DNA of 64,000 nt, taken from positions 124,001-188,000 of the forward strand of contig NZ_CP030085.1 in assembly GCF_003261235.1 (NCBI RefSeq), read 5' to 3'. This document shows positions 60,784 through 64,000 of this stretch, in pieces (position 1 is the first letter of the stretch; each line of letters starts with the position of its first letter). Source of the DNA: Polynucleobacter paneuropaeus (lineage in GTDB: Bacteria > Pseudomonadota > Gammaproteobacteria > Burkholderiales > Burkholderiaceae). Both the position numbers and the translations under genes were made by a program. The notes beneath the pieces were generated by a model. It searched no databases, was not told the DNA's origin, and saw nothing but the letters and a program-made list of their open reading frames with translations.

Positions 60784-61803
60784 ATGAAAATTTGTGTCAT
60801 CGGTGGAGGCGGCGCTATTGGCGGATATTTAGCCGTAATGCTTGCTAGGGCTGGCAATGAAGTTACTGTCGTTGCTCGTGGTGCAACCTTGGCTGCAATT
60901 CAGGAGCGCGGCTTGGCTTTGATCATGGATGATCAGCCAGAGCCTTTAATTGCCCAAGTCAATGCGGTAGAAAAAATTACCGATGTTGAAAATCCTGATC
61001 TCGTGATTTTGGCTGTCAAGGCTCATCAAGTTGAGCCTATCGTTGATGACTTGGCAAAAATTATGGGCCCCAATACTATTTTGATTCCAATGCAAAATGG
61101 TATTCCCTGGTGGTACTTCCAAAAACTTGCTGGGCCATTTCAAGATCACTCAGTTGAAACGGTTGATGCGGGTGGTAAGGCTAAAAAAGCGATTAATCCC
61201 GACAATATTATTGGATGCGTTGTTTATCCAGCCACATTTACTCAGGCTCCCGGAGTCATTCGTCACGTTGAAGGCAATCGCTTCCCGATTGGTGAGCTCG
61301 ATGGCCAAGTCACCGAGCGGATTCAGGCGGTATCCGAAGCCATGGTTGCTGCCGGATTTAAGTCACCAGTCTTAGAAGATATTCGTTCAGAAATTTGGTT
61401 GAAGCTCTGGGGCAATATGACCTTTAATCCCATTAGCTCTCTAACGCATGGAACTCTCGAGGGAATTTGTCAGTACCCTCTGACACGAGAGCTTGCTCGC
61501 AGCATGATGACCGAGGCCCAAACTATTGCTGAGAAATTGGGTGTGACCTTCCGCGTTGATATTGAGCGTCGCATTGCTGGCGCAGAAAAAGTTGGCAAGC
61601 ACAAAACCTCAATGCTGCAAGATCTTGAGGCAGGCCGCAGCCTAGAAGTAGATGCTTTATTGGGGTCTGTCATTGAGTTAGGAAAAATTACAGATACCCC
61701 TACACCTTGCTTGAATTCAGTCTACGCCTTGACTAAGTATCTTGACGAAAACGTTCAGGCATCGAAAGGTAGCTTATCGCTCCCATCCGTATCAGGATAT
61801 TAA
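60784..61803 (+). CDS. panE: 2-dehydropantoate 2-reductase family protein
   Basis: The 339-residue protein has the NADPH-binding start VIGGGGAIGGYLAVMLARAGNEV and VVARG, plus LAVKAHQVEPIVDDL, the catalytic lysine block IWLKLWGNMTFNPISSLT and the C-terminal SMLQDLEAGRSLEVDALLGS typical of ketopantoate reductases (PanE/ApbA). PanE makes pantoate for CoA. The family also contains other ketoacid reductases and the length is above the usual 300, so the symbol is tentative. It has its own promoter. Confidence 0.85.
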   Translation: MKICVIGGGGAIGGYLAVMLARAGNEVTVVARGATLAAIQERGLALIMDDQPEPLIAQVNAVEKITDVENPDLVILAVKAHQVEPIVDDLAKIMGPNTILIPMQNGIPWWYFQKLAGPFQDHSVETVDAGGKAKKAINPDNIIGCVVYPATFTQAPGVIRHVEGNRFPIGELDGQVTERIQAVSEAMVAAGFKSPVLEDIRSEIWLKLWGNMTFNPISSLTHGTLEGICQYPLTRELARSMMTEAQTIAEKLGVTFRVDIERRIAGAEKVGKHKTSMLQDLEAGRSLEVDALLGSVIELGKITDTPTPCLNSVYALTKYLDENVQASKGSLSLPSVSGY

Positions 61804-61814
61804 TCTTGGCTATA

Positions 61815-61840
61815 TTGAGTGAGCCGTAAGACTCACTCAA
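61815..61840. terminator. Hairpin between convergent panE-like and FAH-family genes
   Basis: TTGAGTGAG and CTCACTCAA form a perfect 9-bp stem with an 8-base loop (CCGTAAGA), midway between two converging stops. No T-run follows on either side. CTCACTCAA occurs again at 61843, in the end of the FAH gene, so the right arm is duplicated. Confidence 0.5.
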
Positions 61841-61843
61841 GTC

Positions 61844-62611
61844 TCACTCAAATGCATTGTCGAGTCGACCTACGCTATCAATCACGACACTCACTTGGCT
61901 GCCGGGCTTCATGGAGCCGACCCCAACTGAAGTTCCGCAAGCAATAATGTCCCCCGCCTCAAGCGGAACATCTTGTGAGATAAGGCTGACGAGTTTTGCG
62001 GGTGGAAAAATCATGTCACTGACAGGATAGTTTTGACGTTCTTGATCATTCAAGATGGTTTTAATGCTCAGTGTCATAGGGTCAATACCGCTCGTAATAT
62101 ATGGGCCGAATACACCAAAGGTATTAAAGCTTTTTGAGCGAGTCCACTGAGCATAGCCAGGATCACGATTCAGTATTTCAATCGCTGTGACGTCGTTAAT
62201 GCAGGTGTAACCAAAAATACAATGCTGTGCTTCAGACTCGCTGACCTCATGACAGTGCTTGCCAATGACGATACCAAGCTCTCCTTCGTAGACCACTTTT
62301 CCGGAGTAGGATTTTGGTGTGCGAATAGTTTGTTCATTGGCCAGGAAAGAATTATTGCCTTTCAAAAAATATAAAGGCTCTGCTGGGACTTTGTGCTCAA
62401 GTTTAGTAACTAGTGCATGAAAGTTATCCACCATGGCAATCATTTTTGAGGGAACGCAAGGAATATCTATTTTCACTTCTGCAAGAGGAATCGTCTCGCC
62501 TGTAGCTTGAGAATGTGCAAACATGTCTCCAGAGTGAACTTGGATCTGCTCCCCTGAGAGTTGACCGAAGCCTGGTTTATTGTGATGTGTAAATCTGAGC
62601 CATTGCGCCAT
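61844..62611 (-). CDS. Fumarylacetoacetate hydrolase (FAH) family protein
   Basis: This 255-residue protein has the FAH fold: LYFLKGNNSFLANEQTI, the metal-binding VVYEGELGIVIGKHC with its glutamates, GYTCINDVTAIEI, RSKSFNTFGVFGPYI and AGDIIACGTSVGVGSMKPGSQV. Members hydrolyse or decarboxylate ring-cleavage products such as fumarylpyruvate; the substrate here is not evident. It lies alone, next to the tRNA-Pro gene. Confidence 0.9.
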   Translation of the reverse strand: MAQWLRFTHHNKPGFGQLSGEQIQVHSGDMFAHSQATGETIPLAEVKIDIPCVPSKMIAMVDNFHALVTKLEHKVPAEPLYFLKGNNSFLANEQTIRTPKSYSGKVVYEGELGIVIGKHCHEVSESEAQHCIFGYTCINDVTAIEILNRDPGYAQWTRSKSFNTFGVFGPYITSGIDPMTLSIKTILNDQERQNYPVSDMIFPPAKLVSLISQDVPLEAGDIIACGTSVGVGSMKPGSQVSVVIDSVGRLDNAFE

Positions 62612-62662
62612 AGTGTTCCTCGATTAAAAATGTCAATTTGATTATCTTACAGGGCAGGCGCT

Positions 62663-62739
62663 GGTCGGAATGAGAGGATTCGAACCTCCGACCCCCTCGT
62701 CCCGAACGAGGTGCGCTACCAGGCTGCGCTACATTCCGA
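62663..62739 (-). tRNA. tRNA-Pro (anticodon CGG), CCA encoded
   Basis: On the minus strand a 77-base tRNA folds with acceptor arms CGGAATG and CATTCCG (62739-62733 and 62673-62667), an anticodon stem CCTCG/CGAGG around the loop TTCGGGA, and a GGTTCGAATCC T-arm. The anticodon is CGG, for proline. The discriminator A and the 3' CCA are encoded (62666-62663). Confidence 0.96.
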
Positions 62740-62759
62740 TTCGAATACTTTAGCAATGA

Positions 62760-63764
62760 TTAGGATTGTCTTGCAAGCGAGTATTGGCATAAAGCAAACA
62801 AGGCATCTGTAGCCTCATTTTTAGGAAAAGAGGCCAGGCAATCTGCTGCTAAATGCGCTTCTTTCTGAGCGGCTGCTTGGGTGTAATCCAGAGCACCAGA
62901 ATCTTGAACGGCCTTGAGAATTTGGGCAAAGACATCTTGGGGTAGATCTTGGTTTTGTTCAATCGCTGCCCGAACTAAGATCTGCTCTTCATGGCTTCCT
63001 TTTTCAAGAAGATAAATCAGCGGTAGGGTGGGCTTGCCTTCACGTAAATCATCTCCAGCATGCTTGCCCATTTGTTCGGCATCTGCTGTGTAGTCTAGTA
63101 AGTCATCCATGAGTTGGAATGCAGTACCAATGTGGCGACCAAAAGCAGCAGCTGTTTTTCTTTCAGCTTCACTAGCACCAGCAATAATTGCACCTAGTTC
63201 AGTGGAGGCCTCAAACAATTTAGCGGTTTTATAGCGAATGACTCTGAGATAGCTTTCTTCATCGACTTCAGGATCATTCATATTGAGGAGCTGTAAAACT
63301 TCGCCCTCAGCAATCGTATTGGTTGCATCTGACAGAATATCCATGACTCTGAGGTCATTAGGGCCAACCATCATTTGAAATGCTCGAGAGTAAAGAAAAT
63401 CGCCAACTAAAACGCTAGCAGCATTACCAAAAGCAGCATTGGCAGTTTCACGTCCTCTACGCAGGGTAGATTCGTCCACTACATCGTCGTGCAATAGGGT
63501 GGCGGTATGGATAAATTCCACAACAGCAGCAAGTTCTAGAGCATGGGGCGTTTCTTTACCATTGGATAGGGCCTTGGCCACCAGCATCAAAAGGGCGGGG
63601 CGGACACGCTTGCCACCAGCCTGGATGATGTAGCTGGAGATTTGGTCAATGAGAGCCACTTTGGAGGCCAGCCGCAGTCGTATGAGATCGTCTAAAGCCT
63701 TGAAATCTAAGGAAATAGGTCCCAGAATTTGGTTTAGCTCATTGTTTTTGACAGAGGTGATCAT
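62760..63764 (-). CDS. ispB: Octaprenyl diphosphate synthase
   Basis: IspB extends farnesyl diphosphate to the octaprenyl side chain of ubiquinone-8. The 334-residue trans-prenyltransferase has the first aspartate-rich motif LLHDDVVDESTLRRGRETAN, GDFLYSRAFQMM, and the second motif LMDDLLDY with ADAEQMGKHAGDDLREGKPTLPLI (in pieces). It is divergent from rplU; the rplU promoter's -35 lies inside its first codons. Together with the UbiH-family gene and coq7 it serves ubiquinone synthesis. Confidence 0.95.
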   Translation of the reverse strand: MITSVKNNELNQILGPISLDFKALDDLIRLRLASKVALIDQISSYIIQAGGKRVRPALLMLVAKALSNGKETPHALELAAVVEFIHTATLLHDDVVDESTLRRGRETANAAFGNAASVLVGDFLYSRAFQMMVGPNDLRVMDILSDATNTIAEGEVLQLLNMNDPEVDEESYLRVIRYKTAKLFEASTELGAIIAGASEAERKTAAAFGRHIGTAFQLMDDLLDYTADAEQMGKHAGDDLREGKPTLPLIYLLEKGSHEEQILVRAAIEQNQDLPQDVFAQILKAVQDSGALDYTQAAAQKEAHLAADCLASFPKNEATDALFALCQYSLARQS

Positions 63765-63776
63765 GCAAGATATAAT
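63748..63776 (+). promoter_or_regulatory. Consensus sigma70 promoter of rplU
   Basis: TTGACA (63748-63753) and TATAAT (63771-63776) are both perfect consensus hexamers with a 17-bp spacer. Transcription would start near 63783. The -35 overlaps the 5' end of ispB on the other strand. Confidence 0.9.
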
Positions 63777-63785
63777 AATGGGCTT

Positions 63786-63808
63786 GGCTAATCCAGGGTG
63801 GATTAGCC
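63786..63808 (+). ncRNA. Hairpin in the rplU leader
   Basis: GGCTAATCC (63786-63794) and GGATTAGCC (63800-63808) form a perfect 9-bp stem with the loop AGGGT. With a start site near 63783 the hairpin would sit at the very 5' end of a leader of about 58 bases before the rplU ATG. It may stabilise the mRNA or be a site of L21 feedback control; neither is shown. Confidence 0.5.
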
Positions 63809-63840
63809 CAAAATGTAGGCTTAAATTGAGGTTTCAAACC

Positions 63841-64000
63841 ATGTACGCGGTCATAAAAACCGGTGGCAAACAGTATAAAGTTGCCGCTGGCGAAAAATTG
63901 AAAATAGAACAGATACCAGCGGAAATCGGCAGCGAAATCACTCTTGACCAAGTCCTCGCCGTTGGCGAAGGCGCATCACTGAAATTAGGTGATCCATTGG
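63841..64000 (+). CDS. rplU: 50S ribosomal protein L21, N-terminal part
   Basis: The gene starts at 63841 and runs off the right edge; 53 codons are visible. The product begins MYAVIKTGGKQYKVAAGEKL, the diagnostic L21 start. In relatives rpmA (L27) and obgE follow, outside this window. Confidence 0.96.
   Translation, partial: MYAVIKTGGKQYKVAAGEKLKIEQIPAEIGSEITLDQVLAVGEGASLKLGDPL

Noticed and set aside
1..64000. CRISPR array, rRNA, insertion sequence or prophage
   Set aside because: No spaced direct repeats, no rRNA-like sequence and no transposase, integrase or phage structural gene was seen on either strand.

Overview
The window looks like core chromosome of a freshwater-type betaproteobacterium of the Burkholderiaceae, most likely Polynucleobacter or a close relative. 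I infer this from moderate GC, compact gene packing with many ATGA/TAATG overlaps, and gene order: rpe-trpE-trpG-trpD-trpC, mraZ to ftsZ followed by a peroxiredoxin, lpxC and a DUF721 gene before secA, the zapD-coaE-pilD-pilC-pilB block, and ispB divergent from rplU. I ran no database search; family calls come from motifs and recognised protein sequence.

Layout. 0-3.7 kb (minus): the start of a membrane-anchored protein cut by the window edge, then grxD, prmC, prfA and hemA. 3.7-5.4 kb: a small membrane protein, a mazEF-type toxin-antitoxin pair with a twin-palindrome operator, and ung. 5.4-9.2 kb (minus): an M61 peptidase with a PDZ domain, dsbC and a UbiH-family hydroxylase. 9.3-10.8 kb: ychF and a winged-helix protein sharing a terminator. 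10.9-15.5 kb (minus): trpC, trpD, trpG, trpE and rpe as one tight operon. 15.5-19.2 kb: apaG, a 37-residue membrane ORF, mltA, an enoyl-CoA hydratase and an M20 amidohydrolase. 19.2-23.7 kb: bioD-bioF-bioA divergent from bioB; then coq7.

24.5-42 kb (plus): a complete division and cell-wall (dcw) cluster: mraZ, rsmH, ftsL, ftsI, murE, murF, mraY, murD, ftsW, murG, murC, ddl, ftsQ, ftsA, ftsZ. It is preceded by a sigma70 promoter whose -10 merges with three 10-bp-spaced MraZ boxes. These genes make the lipid II precursor, cross-link it at the septum and build the Z-ring. A large hairpin, a peroxiredoxin, lpxC (lipid A), a DciA-like protein and secA follow.

47-53 kb: a two-subunit molybdenum hydroxylase with a Tat signal, argJ, a DUF815 ATPase, a NUDIX hydrolase and zapD. 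53-57.6 kb (minus): coaE and an unusually short pilD/pilC/pilB set behind a CNNM/CorC-type membrane protein. 57.7-64 kb: ogt, a squalene-synthase-like gene, a sodium:solute symporter, a ketopantoate-reductase-like gene, an FAH-family hydrolase, tRNA-Pro(CGG), ispB and the start of rplU.

Most of the window is ordinary housekeeping DNA and I did not find a clear new multi-gene system. The best second-look items are small: the mazEF operator geometry, the MraZ-box/promoter/start overlap, a consensus promoter with a start-proximal hairpin before rplU, a 14-bp palindrome touching the ogt start codon, the minimal pilBCD set, and a small membrane ORF whose start codon overlaps that of mltA.
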